Shown piece by piece: positions 7,633 to 17,009 of a stretch of 40,203 nucleotides of DNA (within the stretch, counting starts at the first letter, position 1; each line of letters begins with the position of its first letter). A program made the translations under genes and the position numbers. The stretch comes from Clostridia bacterium (lineage in GTDB: Bacteria; Bacillota; Clostridia; Oscillospirales; Acutalibacteraceae): contig JAFVID010000017.1 of assembly GCA_017474205.1 (NCBI GenBank), forward strand, positions 1 to 40,203, written 5' to 3'. The notes under the pieces were generated by a model. That model was not told the origin of the DNA, did not search any database, and was given only the letters and a program-made list of their open reading frames with translations.

Positions 7633-8970
7633 TTAACTATTGAGCACCCGTGAGGCAATGGTTTTGGCAATGCCCGCTCCCATTCCTCCGTTTTCTACAA
7701 TTACAACGAAGGCGTAGGGTTTACTTTCATTTCGACAAAAACCAACAAACCAAGAGTGGGGTCTTTTATCCTCACCCACTTCGGCAGTACCCGTTTTACC
7801 ACAGGTTTCTAATCCACTAAAACCGCTATCGGAATAATAATCGGTTACTACTTTTCGCATCATATCGCTTAAAGTTTTAGCATCCTCTTTGGCTATGAGT
7901 CGTTTATCGGAACCGCCTTCTTTTTTTAGCGTAGTTCCCTTTGGAGTGGATACTTTTTTGACCAAAACAGGTTCTTTAAGCACTCCGTCGTTGGCTATTG
8001 CCGACATTACGGTAAGATAGTGGAAGGGGTTTATTAGGTCATCGTGTTGACCCATACTTGCCCAACCTAAGTCGATATCCTTGATATTTGTGAGATTTAC
8101 AATACTCTTGGCACAGGTTATTTTACCAAGATTAACCTTCTTATTAAATCCCAAACCCTCGGCAGTTCTAAGCAGAGTATTTCCGCCCAATTTCACACCA
8201 ATTTGGGCAAAGGTGGAATTGCAAGAATGGGTTAGTCCGCTTTGCATAGTTTCGGACCCGTGATTACCCATACAAGACACCCATTCGCCACCAATAGTCA
8301 CACCATTTTTGCAGGTATATTTATCATCTAAATTAGAAAAATTTTCTATTCCCGAGAGGGCAGTTACCACCTTGAAGGTAGAACCCGGAGCATACTGTCC
8401 AGACAAAAGTCGATTAACATACACACCGTTTTCGGCGTCTTTATCTGCTTGATCGGTATAATAAGGATCGAAGGTGGGGGTGCTTACCATACAAAGAATT
8501 TCTCCCGTTTTCCAATTCATAACACCTACCGTGCCTTTATAACCTCCGAGAGCTTTATATGCTGTAGTGCACATATCGGTATCTATGGTAAGGGTAATAT
8601 CGTTTCCACTATTATCGGAGTCATACACTCCGTCAACGAAGTTGTATCCTGTAAGTTCATTAAAATAGACCGAATGAACACCCGTTGCTACGTTACCCTC
8701 TAAATCTCCTACTGTATGAACGGTAGCTCTACGAATAGTTTCGGAAGAATTAAATTCTCTTTTGCCGTTTATCGTTTGTGCAAGGATGTTGCCATCGCGG
8801 TCTAATATTTTCCCTGCACGATATAAATCCCCTTGGTTAAAAAGATGAGGATTGGTGGGATAGGAAGCGTATCTTTCTGAATGGATAGCAAGTTTTCCGT
8901 AATGGAATAAAATTGTTAAGGTAAATATCGTTGATAAAAGGGTTACAAAAAGCGAACGAAAAGAGGTCAT
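7633..8970 (-). CDS. Class B penicillin-binding protein (SEDS partner transpeptidase)
   Basis: This 445-residue peptidoglycan transpeptidase has one N-terminal membrane segment (about residues 5-25) and an external catalytic domain. The three active-site motifs are intact: STFK (197-200), SCN (249-251) and KTG (392-394). It is short for a class B enzyme and lacks PASTA repeats. I start it at the ATG at 8970 (MTSFRSL), which has AGGAGGCG within the end of the upstream gene. An extension to 9048 would overlap the FHA-SEDS gene by 76 nt. The upstream FHA-SEDS gene is only 2 nt away, the classic arrangement of a SEDS glycosyltransferase with its transpeptidase. Whether it serves division, elongation or sporulation cannot be read. 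Confidence 0.92.
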   Translation of the reverse strand: MTSFRSLFVTLLSTIFTLTILFHYGKLAIHSERYASYPTNPHLFNQGDLYRAGKILDRDGNILAQTINGKREFNSSETIRRATVHTVGDLEGNVATGVHSVYFNELTGYNFVDGVYDSDNSGNDITLTIDTDMCTTAYKALGGYKGTVGVMNWKTGEILCMVSTPTFDPYYTDQADKDAENGVYVNRLLSGQYAPGSTFKVVTALSGIENFSNLDDKYTCKNGVTIGGEWVSCMGNHGSETMQSGLTHSCNSTFAQIGVKLGGNTLLRTAEGLGFNKKVNLGKITCAKSIVNLTNIKDIDLGWASMGQHDDLINPFHYLTVMSAIANDGVLKEPVLVKKVSTPKGTTLKKEGGSDKRLIAKEDAKTLSDMMRKVVTDYYSDSGFSGLETCGKTGTAEVGEDKRPHSWFVGFCRNESKPYAFVVIVENGGMGAGIAKTIASRVLNS

Positions 8971-8972
8971 TT

Positions 8973-10619
8973 TCAATAGTAACGCCTCCTTATGGTTTCG
9001 GGTAGTTTTGACTCTACCTCGGCGGCTTTGAAGAATGCTAAAATGCAAAGTCCTGAGATTATACTCGTACCACCGTTACTTACAAAGGGAATGGTTACAC
9101 CTGTTAGGGGTAAAATATCCACCGAGCCAAAAATATTTAATGCTGTTTGGAAAAGCAACATTCCTGCGGCGGCACAGGCAGTCCCTGCATAATAGGAAGA
9201 ACGGCATCTTTTAGATACATCCACCGCATAAACGGCAAAAAGAACAAAACACATTGCCATTGCAAAGGATATTATTCCGCCAAATTCTTCACTTACTATG
9301 CCAAACACAAGGTCGGTATCGGCAGCGGTTATGTTTTTTAGATATCCATTCCCTGCACCTACACCGAAGAGCCCTCCCGATGCACAGGCAATAATGGTTC
9401 GTGTTTGTTGATATCCTAAACTATCGGCATATTGCCAAACCTTTGTCCACGCGGCAAATCGGTCTGCTACGTAGGGTAAAAACGTGATAACACCCACCGC
9501 CGAAACTGCAGCAAGGCCTGTTATTCCTCCTGTTATCCACAAAGGAGCGTGGCGCATCATAAGCAAAACTACCATTGTTACAAAGAATATTGCTACTGCG
9601 CCAAAGTCTCTCATTATTGCGATGGTACCCATACAAAGGGCTGAAAACACAAGGAAAATAAATATTCCCATTTTACTGAGTTCTTTTTTAGATAATACAA
9701 CACCGCCAAAAAAGATATATGCTACCTTAACAACCTCTGAAGGTTGAAAGGAAACGAATCCTAAATCTAACCAATTTCGAGAGCCGTATACCGTAGTACC
9801 GAATATTAAGTTAACACCCAATAATCCTAAGGCAATTACCGCAACTACATATCTTAAGGCGGTTACTGCCGACAATCCCGAAAGAATACTGCGAAGAATA
9901 AACGCTCCTACAATACCTACACCAATACAAACAAGTTGTTTAACATATTCTTCGGGGGTGCAACTGTAACATATTGTAAGCCCCAGCGATAATAAAAACG
10001 CAGTGGGGATTTCTATAAACATCTTTGCGTGGCCGTTTTTCACACGAAGGACAATGTAATATATCCATTCAATAAGTATCATTCCACCTATAGACGCAGG
10101 GAAAATATATCCACTTTCCATATTGGGGCTTAAATACACCTGACCGCAAAGCAAAACTTGAAACAAGGTAAAAATGAGAAGCATAAATCCTGTACCTTTA
10201 CACACTTTACAGGGTTCATCTTCCTCTTCAGGTAAGCAAAGGCGATACATTTCTTTATTGAAGGTGATAAAATCCCCCACCGAAATTGGTGTTTTATCGT
10301 AAATGGGTTCATCGTTCACAGCCACCTTACCATTTAACGGCTCAACAAAAAAGCCATCTTTTTCTAAGGTGATAAGAGCATGACATTTATGGGGTGATTT
10401 TTCTAATCTTACCTCGCATCTATGGGATTTTCCCACAAGGGATTCCCTTGAAAATATCTCGCCATAATTTTCACCAAATTCGGGTTGCATAAAGGCGAGG
10501 GCTTCATTTTTTCTTTTGCTTTTCTTAAAAATAATTATCCATAAAAAAAGCAGTGATGCAATAAGTATCGGCATTGCTATACGGGAAATTCCCAAATAAA
10601 GCGTATATACCGTTGACAT
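8973..10619 (-). CDS. FHA domain fused to FtsW/RodA/SpoVE-family glycosyltransferase
   Basis: SEDS proteins polymerise peptidoglycan strands from lipid II. This 548-residue protein starts with a membrane segment (about 12-31). A forkhead-associated-like domain follows (about 55-128), with the G-K-S..C-x-V-x-L and SPHKCHALI core, and then a CKVCKG spacer. Some ten membrane segments from residue 145 onward carry the family signature GSRNWLDLGFVSFQPSEVVK and the C-terminal FVSNGGTS. FHA domains bind phosphothreonine, so a PrkC-like kinase may control this enzyme; that is inference. The start at 10619 has GGCGGTGAT. It sits between the WYL regulator (31 nt) and the PBP (2 nt). Confidence 0.9.
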   Translation of the reverse strand: MSTVYTLYLGISRIAMPILIASLLFLWIIIFKKSKRKNEALAFMQPEFGENYGEIFSRESLVGKSHRCEVRLEKSPHKCHALITLEKDGFFVEPLNGKVAVNDEPIYDKTPISVGDFITFNKEMYRLCLPEEEDEPCKVCKGTGFMLLIFTLFQVLLCGQVYLSPNMESGYIFPASIGGMILIEWIYYIVLRVKNGHAKMFIEIPTAFLLSLGLTICYSCTPEEYVKQLVCIGVGIVGAFILRSILSGLSAVTALRYVVAVIALGLLGVNLIFGTTVYGSRNWLDLGFVSFQPSEVVKVAYIFFGGVVLSKKELSKMGIFIFLVFSALCMGTIAIMRDFGAVAIFFVTMVVLLMMRHAPLWITGGITGLAAVSAVGVITFLPYVADRFAAWTKVWQYADSLGYQQTRTIIACASGGLFGVGAGNGYLKNITAADTDLVFGIVSEEFGGIISFAMAMCFVLFAVYAVDVSKRCRSSYYAGTACAAAGMLLFQTALNIFGSVDILPLTGVTIPFVSNGGTSIISGLCILAFFKAAEVESKLPETIRRRYY

Positions 10620-10650
10620 ATCATCACCGCCTTTAATTTTTTATTGTAAT

Positions 10651-11652
10651 TTAATCTTTATACATATTGTAAAGGGTTTCTACCCTTTGTTTTACCATTT
10701 GGCGAAGTTTTATTGGGGCTACAACCTCCATTGAATCACCAAATTTCAACACATCAGATACAAGTCCTTCGCTTATTGCAGCACTGAATTTAAAGGATAA
10801 TTTTCCATCGGAACGAAGTCGCCATTTAACGTCTTCACCAAAAATATCCATTACTTGCTCTACCTTATCGGAGGAACATACCATTTCAACCGATGCCGTT
10901 TCGCCTCCATAAACATTAAATAAGCGATTGGCATAATCGGCTACATCGAAAAATGCTTTGTACTGCGAAACTTCGCTGAAATGTCGGGATTTTTCATTTA
11001 CTTCCTCGACGTTTTTCATTCTATCAAGGCGAAGGTGCATAAGATTATCGTACTTTTGGTTATTACCGATTACATAGTATCGGTCATCCGACCACAAAAG
11101 AGCATAGGGACTTATTACAAAGGTTTTAACCGCAAAATCAATTCTACCATCTACGGTTAAATCTCTTCTTCTATATTTAAATGTAATCTTTTTACCATTA
11201 ACAATGGCTCTATGTATTACATCTATATTATAGTATATTTCTTCGTTACTTTGCTTGTTACGGTTATCGATATAAACCTGTGAAGCGAGTTCCGATGCCT
11301 GATGCTCACTGGTAAGATTTTCTATTTTTTTAATAAGTTCTCGGGTCTTCTTAGGAGTGATAAAGGATGCAGATTGTACTGCGTCCATTAAAAGACGCAC
11401 CTCTGCCAACTGATATTCTCTATCGGCTAAATAATATCCCCTACCTGCGAAACTATTTTTCTCAATATCCATTCCAAATTCCATAAGATATGAAATATCG
11501 GAATAAATAGATTTTCTTTCGCATTCGATTCCCCGATTATTTAATTCTTTTATAAGTTGCTCTGCCGTTAAGGGATGCTCCTCATCGGTCTTTTGAAGAA
11601 ATATCTCGGCAAGGTGGAGCAACTTGGATTTTTGTTGTTTATTACCCGCCAT
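10651..11652 (-). CDS. WYL-domain transcriptional regulator
   Basis: A 333-residue regulator with an N-terminal winged helix (residues about 8-75, including LTAEQLIKELNNRGIECERKSIYSDI) and a WYL domain (about 145-220) showing ITFKYRR and SPYALLWSDDRYYVIG, followed by a C-terminal extension. WYL domains bind ligands, often nucleic acid or nucleotides, and regulate very diverse processes. The start at 11652 has AAGGAG. It lies 17 nt after the last glycan gene and 31 nt before the FHA-SEDS gene, all in one direction. It could govern the envelope genes around it, but no operator was recognised. Confidence 0.88.
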   Translation of the reverse strand: MAGNKQQKSKLLHLAEIFLQKTDEEHPLTAEQLIKELNNRGIECERKSIYSDISYLMEFGMDIEKNSFAGRGYYLADREYQLAEVRLLMDAVQSASFITPKKTRELIKKIENLTSEHQASELASQVYIDNRNKQSNEEIYYNIDVIHRAIVNGKKITFKYRRRDLTVDGRIDFAVKTFVISPYALLWSDDRYYVIGNNQKYDNLMHLRLDRMKNVEEVNEKSRHFSEVSQYKAFFDVADYANRLFNVYGGETASVEMVCSSDKVEQVMDIFGEDVKWRLRSDGKLSFKFSAAISEGLVSDVLKFGDSMEVVAPIKLRQMVKQRVETLYNMYKD

Positions 11653-11669
11653 AAATACTCCTTAGAATC

Positions 11670-12791
11670 TTATAAAGATTTTTTGAATGCTTCTACAACC
11701 TCATTAATTTCTTCCTCGGTAAGGTAAGGGTGCATAGGAAGGGACATAACAGTTTTGCTGTAGAGTTCACTCTTTTCACAACCACAGTTCACACAGGGAT
11801 TAACCTTAAATGCGGTTTGTTCGTGCATGGGAGTAGGATAATAAATCATAGTGGGAATTCCAAGTTCCTTCATTCCTGCCATTACCTTTGCTCGTTTTTC
11901 GGCAGAATCAAGGCGAATGGTGTATTGTGCCCAGGATGAAGTAGCATTTTCTGCTACAACGGGGGTTTCTACAAGACCCTTAAGTTTTTCGTTGTAAAGG
12001 TCGGCTGCCCATTGACGTTTAATAAGTTCATCGTCAAAGATATCTAACTTACAGTTAAGTACGGGGGTTTGGATGGTATCGAGTCGAGCATTAAGACCGA
12101 TTGTAACGTTATCGTACTTATCTTTAGGATTGCTTCCATGAACTCTGATTGAACGGAGTTTGATAGCAAGTTCTTCATCATCGGTAAAGATAGCACCGCC
12201 ATCGCCATAGCATCCCAAAGGTTTTGCAGGGAAGAATGAAGTAGTGGAAACATCACCAAAAGAACATGCTTTTTTACCATTAAGGGTACCGCCGAAACCT
12301 TGTGCACCGTCTTCGATTACGATGAGATTATATTCCTTTGCTACTTCGCAAATAAGATCGAAACGGGCAGGTTGTCCAAAAAGGTCAACCGCGATAATTG
12401 CTTTGGGTTTAAGTTTTCCCTCGGCAACAACTGCTTTAATTGCATTTTTAAGGGATTCAACATCCATATTGTAGGTTTCATCAACGTCTACAAATACGGG
12501 GGTTGCTTTTTGAAGTGAGATAACCTCTGCGGAGGCAAAGAAGGTGAATGAGGGTACAAATACTGCATCCCCTTCTCCAATGCCGTATGCCATAAGGGGC
12601 ATAGTCAATGCATCGGTACCATTTGAGCAGGTAACACAATATTTTCTGCCAACATATTCAGCAAGTCGGGCTTCTAAATCGAGGATTCTTTTACCCATTA
12701 TGTAGGTGCCTTCTGATATAGTCTTAATCATTTCGGCATCTAATTTATCTTTAATTCTTTCATATTGTGCTTTAAGATTTATAAATTGCAT
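11670..12791 (-). CDS. WbpE-like UDP-sugar 3-aminotransferase (DegT/DnrJ/EryC1/StrS)
   Basis: A PLP-dependent sugar aminotransferase of 373 residues. The PLP lysine is K190 in TSFFPAKPLGCYGDGGAIF, a stretch characteristic of the WbpE branch. D161 in IEDGAQ is the PLP-pyridine aspartate. In the known pathway WbpE aminates UDP-2-acetamido-2-deoxy-3-keto-glucuronate using glutamate. The partner enzymes WbpA, WbpB and WbpD are all present upstream in the same cassette, so UDP-2,3-diacetamido-2,3-dideoxy-glucuronate is a reasonable product. No WbpI epimerase is seen here. The start at 12791 has GGAGG with 8-nt spacing, 12 nt after the phosphoglycosyl transferase gene. Confidence 0.88.
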   Translation of the reverse strand: MQFINLKAQYERIKDKLDAEMIKTISEGTYIMGKRILDLEARLAEYVGRKYCVTCSNGTDALTMPLMAYGIGEGDAVFVPSFTFFASAEVISLQKATPVFVDVDETYNMDVESLKNAIKAVVAEGKLKPKAIIAVDLFGQPARFDLICEVAKEYNLIVIEDGAQGFGGTLNGKKACSFGDVSTTSFFPAKPLGCYGDGGAIFTDDEELAIKLRSIRVHGSNPKDKYDNVTIGLNARLDTIQTPVLNCKLDIFDDELIKRQWAADLYNEKLKGLVETPVVAENATSSWAQYTIRLDSAEKRAKVMAGMKELGIPTMIYYPTPMHEQTAFKVNPCVNCGCEKSELYSKTVMSLPMHPYLTEEEINEVVEAFKKSL

Positions 12792-12803
12792 AATCTTTTC
12801 CTC

Positions 12804-13496
12804 CTATTTCTTTACCACACAGGCAACGGTTTTGGCGAGAATTTTAACATCCTCCCAAATGGAAAGTTTTCTTGTGTATTCAAGGTTTATTGCCATTTTG
12901 TCGGGCAAAATGGTTTCGATATAATACTTTTCGGGGTCCTCTTTGCCTGAGAGCATTTCGTTTTCGTAACGATAAGCAAGACTTGCTGCACCGGTAGCAC
13001 CGGGGCGAAGAAGCAAGGTGGCCATCATTTCATCACTGTATTCATTGACGTATTTTCTAACCTCAGGACGTGTGCCAACCAAGGTCATATCCCCTTTAAG
13101 GATGTTGAACATTTGAGGAAATTCGTCAATTCGGGTAGTTCTTAAAAATTTACCAACCTTAGTAATGCGAGGGTCATCCTCACCTACGGTGATTTGAGCA
13201 CCGATTTTATCGGCATTAACCACCATTGTACGAAATTTAAAGATGGAAAACTCTTTGCCAAATCTACCTACACGGCGTTGAAGATAAAAAACAGGACCTT
13301 TTGAGCCGACTGCCACCGCTATTGTTGCTCCTAAAAGTATGGGAGACAAAATTAATATCACGATAGAGGCAATTATGATATCCATCATTCTCTTTACAAA
13401 GAGGGTGAATTTCTTTTTTGTTAAACTGTCAAAATATGGCTTTACCGCCTCATTTTGCATATTTTCGGGCAATTTCTGCCACTGCTTCACTGACAT
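12804..13496 (-). CDS. PglC-like phosphoglycosyl transferase (bacterial sugar transferase)
   Basis: This about 230-residue enzyme transfers a sugar-1-phosphate from a UDP-sugar to undecaprenyl phosphate, the first membrane step of glycan assembly. The re-entrant membrane helix lies near residues 37-60 (MMDIIIASIVILILSP). The core motifs follow: GPVFYLQRRVG, FKFRTM, the catalytic Asp-Glu in RIDEFPQ, and LVGTRPEV. The short form without extra N-terminal helices is the minimal PglC type rather than the WbaP type. The start is unclear. I use ATG at 13496 (MSVKQW); ATG at 13505 is also possible. Either overlaps the end of the upstream aminotransferase by about 50 nt, which suggests translational coupling. 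Confidence 0.88.
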   Translation of the reverse strand: MSVKQWQKLPENMQNEAVKPYFDSLTKKKFTLFVKRMMDIIIASIVILILSPILLGATIAVAVGSKGPVFYLQRRVGRFGKEFSIFKFRTMVVNADKIGAQITVGEDDPRITKVGKFLRTTRIDEFPQMFNILKGDMTLVGTRPEVRKYVNEYSDEMMATLLLRPGATGAASLAYRYENEMLSGKEDPEKYYIETILPDKMAINLEYTRKLSIWEDVKILAKTVACVVKK

Positions 13497-14622
13497 AAAT
13501 AACATCTTCCTCGCTCATTGAAGGATATAAAGGAATGGAGATTATTTCATCGAAAAATGCTTCGGCGTTAGGATAATCTCCCTCTTTTGTGCCAAAGTTT
13601 TCTTGGTAGAAAGGATGATAATGCACTGGAATATAGTGTACGCTAATACCTACGTTATATTCATCTCTAAGAATTTCAATAAATTCATCACGGTCGATGG
13701 TGAATTTATTTTTTCTTACCTTAATCATATATAAATGCCATGCATTTCTACCCCATGTAGAATCGGGGAGATAATCAATGCCATCAATTTTATCAAAAGC
13801 ATCATTATATATTTTAGCGTATTTTTCACGGGTATCTTGCATTGATTGCATCTTTTTAAGTTGGGCAAGTCCGAGTGCTGCGGCAGGGTCAGTAAGATTG
13901 TATTTGAATCCTGCTTCCACCACGTCGTATCTCCAAGAACCACCCTTGGCAAATCTATTCCAAGCATTTTTGCTCATACCGTGAAGTGCCAAAACAGTTG
14001 CTTTTTTATAAAGTTCTTCGTTATTTGTGGTAATCATTCCGCCTTCGCCCGTTGCCAAGTTTTTGGTGGCATAGAAACTGAAGGAGCAAAGATTATCACT
14101 ATCACCTACCATTTTACCATTGGCATAGGTTGTATAAACTGCGTGGGCGCAATCTTCCATTACAAACAAACCGTGTTTCTTTGCAATAGCGTTAATACGA
14201 TCCATATCGCAAGCTCTACCTGCATAATGAACAGGAACTATACCCTTGGTTTTAGGGGTGATTTTCTTTTCAATTTCATCAGGATCAATAAGACCTGTTT
14301 CGGGGTCAACGTCGACAAATACAGGAGTACCGCCACAATGAACAATGGTGTTTGCGGTGGCGCAGAAGGTCATTGGGGTTGTGATAACCTCATCGCCCTC
14401 ACCTACTCCAAGCACTTTAAGTCCCAAATGAAGTCCTGCAGTACAGGAGTTAAGGGCTACACCGTATTTTACACCAACATACTCACAAAATTGCTTTTCG
14501 AATTCTGCAACCTTGGGGCCTCTTGACCACCAGTTGGTGGTTATTGCCTCTTTTATTCCGTTTAATTCGTTCTCATCATAGCAGGGCAAACAGTATGCCA
14601 AGAAATCTTTTCTCTTTTCCAT
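13450..14622 (-). CDS. DegT-family sugar aminotransferase (PglE/PseC-like)
   Basis: A second PLP sugar aminotransferase, 390 residues, distinct from the WbpE-like one. K187 in YATKNLATGEGG is the PLP lysine and MEDCAHA (D157) the pyridine-binding aspartate. The T-K-N-[LI]-x-[TS]-[GA]-E-G-G pattern is common in enzymes that aminate C4 of UDP-4-keto-6-deoxy sugars. Such a substrate would come from the PglF-like dehydratase at the head of the cassette, so a 4-amino-4,6-dideoxy-GlcNAc product is likely; this is inference. The start at 14622 has AAGGAG. The gene lies 16 nt after the glycosyltransferase. Confidence 0.85.
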   Translation of the reverse strand: MEKRKDFLAYCLPCYDENELNGIKEAITTNWWSRGPKVAEFEKQFCEYVGVKYGVALNSCTAGLHLGLKVLGVGEGDEVITTPMTFCATANTIVHCGGTPVFVDVDPETGLIDPDEIEKKITPKTKGIVPVHYAGRACDMDRINAIAKKHGLFVMEDCAHAVYTTYANGKMVGDSDNLCSFSFYATKNLATGEGGMITTNNEELYKKATVLALHGMSKNAWNRFAKGGSWRYDVVEAGFKYNLTDPAAALGLAQLKKMQSMQDTREKYAKIYNDAFDKIDGIDYLPDSTWGRNAWHLYMIKVRKNKFTIDRDEFIEILRDEYNVGISVHYIPVHYHPFYQENFGTKEGDYPNAEAFFDEIISIPLYPSMSEEDVIYVSEAVAEIARKYAK

Positions 14623-14638
14623 ACTTTATAACAACTCC

Positions 14639-15883
14639 TTACTGCTTAGGTTTATTCTCGCATTCGTTCATAGCGTCTATAAATCTTTGTGCGAGAGTGG
14701 TGTATTGATGATTATTCAGAACGTATTCTTTGCCTTTTGCTCCCATTTCGACAAGTTCTTCTGCCGATTTATTCATAAGAACATCTACCGCATCGGCTAT
14801 GGCTTTGGCATTCTCTGCCTCTACTGCAATAGCGCAGTCGGCTTGTTCCATTGGAGTTTTGGGAGAGTCAACTCCGTTTATGATAGGTTTGGATGCCAGC
14901 ATATAATCGAACATTTTATTCATCCCAACACCATAACGGTAAAGGGGTGATTTTTTTGCGCCGATATAGAGGCAATCACTATAACTCAAAAGTGCGGGGA
15001 TTTGGTTCTTTTCTACAGGATCCATAAACATTATATTCTTGTATCCTGCAGTTTCCGCATCTTTCATAAGTTTTTCTTTTTCGTTACCCTTACCTACAAG
15101 CACTAAAACTGCATTATCGTTAAGATATTTTGCACTGTGAATAAAACAGTCAAGGGCATTAGAAAGGGCGTGGCCACCTGCGTAAAGGACAATGAATTTG
15201 CCTTCATCTTTTAATCCTTTAAGTAACGACGCGTGGGTTTCGTTCAAGGGGGCATCGGGGGTATCGTCAATAACGACACCATTAGGGACGTGACAAAAAT
15301 ACACGTCGTTAAATCCTCGTTCTTTAATATGAACGTCGGCAGAAGGAAGAATGGAAATAACTCCATCACAATTTTTATAACAAAAATCCTCTGCTCTTTG
15401 AACATACTTAATAAGAGGATTACTCTCGGTAACAATCGAGGACATTTCGATTAATGACATAGGCCACAAATCGTGGATTTCGTAGAAAAGTTTTGCTCCG
15501 CTAAGCTTAGCTATCTCATAAGAAGGATACACGTCCATTGGATAGGTTGACGAATTGATAACAACGTCGGGTTTGTATGTATCTACAAGATATTTTGCAT
15601 TCTTCTTAACCTTCTTCATAAAGGTAAGAATGTTTTTAACCCTGCCAAGACGATTACCTTTGTATGAGTTGGTTTTAACCCACACAAAACGTACACCTTC
15701 GGATATTTCTTCGGTAAAATCCTTTTCTACCACAGGATTTTTCTTTCTTAAATGGGAAAACGTTGCTCCGACAATGATAACGTCGTGCCCCATTTTTGCC
15801 CATTCCCTTGCCATATAGTAGGGGCGAAATTCCATACCGTATTCATCTGAACCGGCATAGTGCTCAATGTAGAGAATATTCAT
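14639..15883 (-). CDS. GT4-family glycosyltransferase (WbuB-like)
   Basis: A 414-residue GT-B fold glycosyltransferase. The N-terminal acceptor half includes MREWAKMGHDV-like residues and YEIHDLWP, and the C-terminal donor half has VLYAGGHALSNALD, LVGKGNEKEKL and KSPLYRYGVGMNKMFDYMLASKPII, as in WbuB-type amino-sugar transferases. It is the only glycosyltransferase in the cassette besides the phosphoglycosyl transferase, so it probably adds the second sugar on the lipid carrier. Donor and linkage cannot be read. Its ATG shares one base with the wbpB stop (TAATG), which indicates coupled translation. Confidence 0.87.
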   Translation of the reverse strand: MNILYIEHYAGSDEYGMEFRPYYMAREWAKMGHDVIIVGATFSHLRKKNPVVEKDFTEEISEGVRFVWVKTNSYKGNRLGRVKNILTFMKKVKKNAKYLVDTYKPDVVINSSTYPMDVYPSYEIAKLSGAKLFYEIHDLWPMSLIEMSSIVTESNPLIKYVQRAEDFCYKNCDGVISILPSADVHIKERGFNDVYFCHVPNGVVIDDTPDAPLNETHASLLKGLKDEGKFIVLYAGGHALSNALDCFIHSAKYLNDNAVLVLVGKGNEKEKLMKDAETAGYKNIMFMDPVEKNQIPALLSYSDCLYIGAKKSPLYRYGVGMNKMFDYMLASKPIINGVDSPKTPMEQADCAIAVEAENAKAIADAVDVLMNKSAEELVEMGAKGKEYVLNNHQYTTLAQRFIDAMNECENKPKQ

Positions 15884-16968
15884 TAGAATCTGCCTGTAAA
15901 GTCAAGGGTGGATACATCTTCAAGGGGAAGTTTAACAGGTCTTCCCTCTGCGGCGGATTTATAGATAGCAAGTACCATTTCGAGGGCACGTCTACCGGAA
16001 TGACCGTCAACATAGGGTGCTCTTTTATTTTTGATAGCATCGAGAACATCGGTATAAAGAGGAGTATGACCAAAGCCATAAACGTTGGGAGGGTTGTCTC
16101 CATATTGTTCTTTAACTGCTTCGGGATCATCTTTGCCATCGGCAAATTTCCACTCTTCGATAAGGTTTACAGACTTACCGCCTGCTTTAACAGTACCTTC
16201 GCTACCAAAGATATATAAAGTTTCTTCAAGGTTTTCGGGATAGATATTGGTGGTACCTTCAATGATACCGTAAGAACCGTTTGCAAATTTAACTACTGCG
16301 ATGCCAAGGTCTTCTGCTTCGATATAGTCGTGAACAAGGCGGTCGGTATAGGCACAAACCTCTACAACCTCATTACCCATCATCCAGCGGAGAAGGTCGA
16401 TATTATGGATACATTGGTTCATAAGTGCGCCACCATCTTGAGCCCAAGTACCTCTCCAGGGGGCTTGGTCATAGTAGTTTTTATTTCTTGCCCAACGGAT
16501 ATGTGCTGCACCGTGGAGAATCTTACCAAAACGGTCGTTTTCTACGGCTTCACGAATCTTTTGAACCGATTTGTTAAAGCGGTTTTGATGACAAGCACAA
16601 AGCACTGTACCCTTCTTTTCGGCAGCGGCAATCATAGCATCTGCATCTTTAAGAGAAAGGGCAATGGGCTTTTCAATGATAAGGTTACATCCTGCTTCGA
16701 TACAATCCATAGCGATAGGAGCATGATATCCACTCTCGGTTGCTATTGCACAAAGTTCAGGTTGTTTTTCTTTAAGCATTACCTTGTAGTCGGTATAACG
16801 GGCGATGGAGGAGGTATCTTCAATTTGAGAAAGTACCTTTTCCATATTTTCGGGAATAGGATCACATACTGCAACGATTTCTAAATTTTCACAATTGTTT
16901 ACTGCAGCGGCAATATGATTGGGGGCAATTCGGCCACAACCGATTAACGCATACTTAATTTTACTCAT
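15883..16968 (-). CDS. WbpB-like NAD-dependent oxidoreductase (Gfo/Idh/MocA)
   Basis: A 361-residue Gfo/Idh/MocA dehydrogenase. The N-terminal Rossmann fold starts IGCGRIAPNH (9-18), and the catalytic-site motif is EKPIALS (E99-K100-P101). In the WbpABED route WbpB oxidises C3 of UDP-GlcNAc-uronate so that WbpE can aminate it. Neighbours WbpA, WbpD and WbpE support this assignment over inositol or glucose-fructose dehydrogenases. Family members from Pseudomonas are somewhat shorter (about 316 residues). I start at ATG 16968 (MSKIKYAL); an in-frame GTG at 16977 is an alternative with a closer AAAGG. Confidence 0.82.
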   Translation of the reverse strand: MSKIKYALIGCGRIAPNHIAAAVNNCENLEIVAVCDPIPENMEKVLSQIEDTSSIARYTDYKVMLKEKQPELCAIATESGYHAPIAMDCIEAGCNLIIEKPIALSLKDADAMIAAAEKKGTVLCACHQNRFNKSVQKIREAVENDRFGKILHGAAHIRWARNKNYYDQAPWRGTWAQDGGALMNQCIHNIDLLRWMMGNEVVEVCAYTDRLVHDYIEAEDLGIAVVKFANGSYGIIEGTTNIYPENLEETLYIFGSEGTVKAGGKSVNLIEEWKFADGKDDPEAVKEQYGDNPPNVYGFGHTPLYTDVLDAIKNKRAPYVDGHSGRRALEMVLAIYKSAAEGRPVKLPLEDVSTLDFTGRF

Positions 16969-17009
16969 ATCTATCACTTTACCTTTCGAGATTTTCTGAA
17001 TAGACTTTT

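Noticed and set aside
13846..14526. 226-codon + strand ORF
   Set aside because: Fully antisense to the PglE-like aminotransferase, no ribosome-binding site, low-complexity antisense-type protein.
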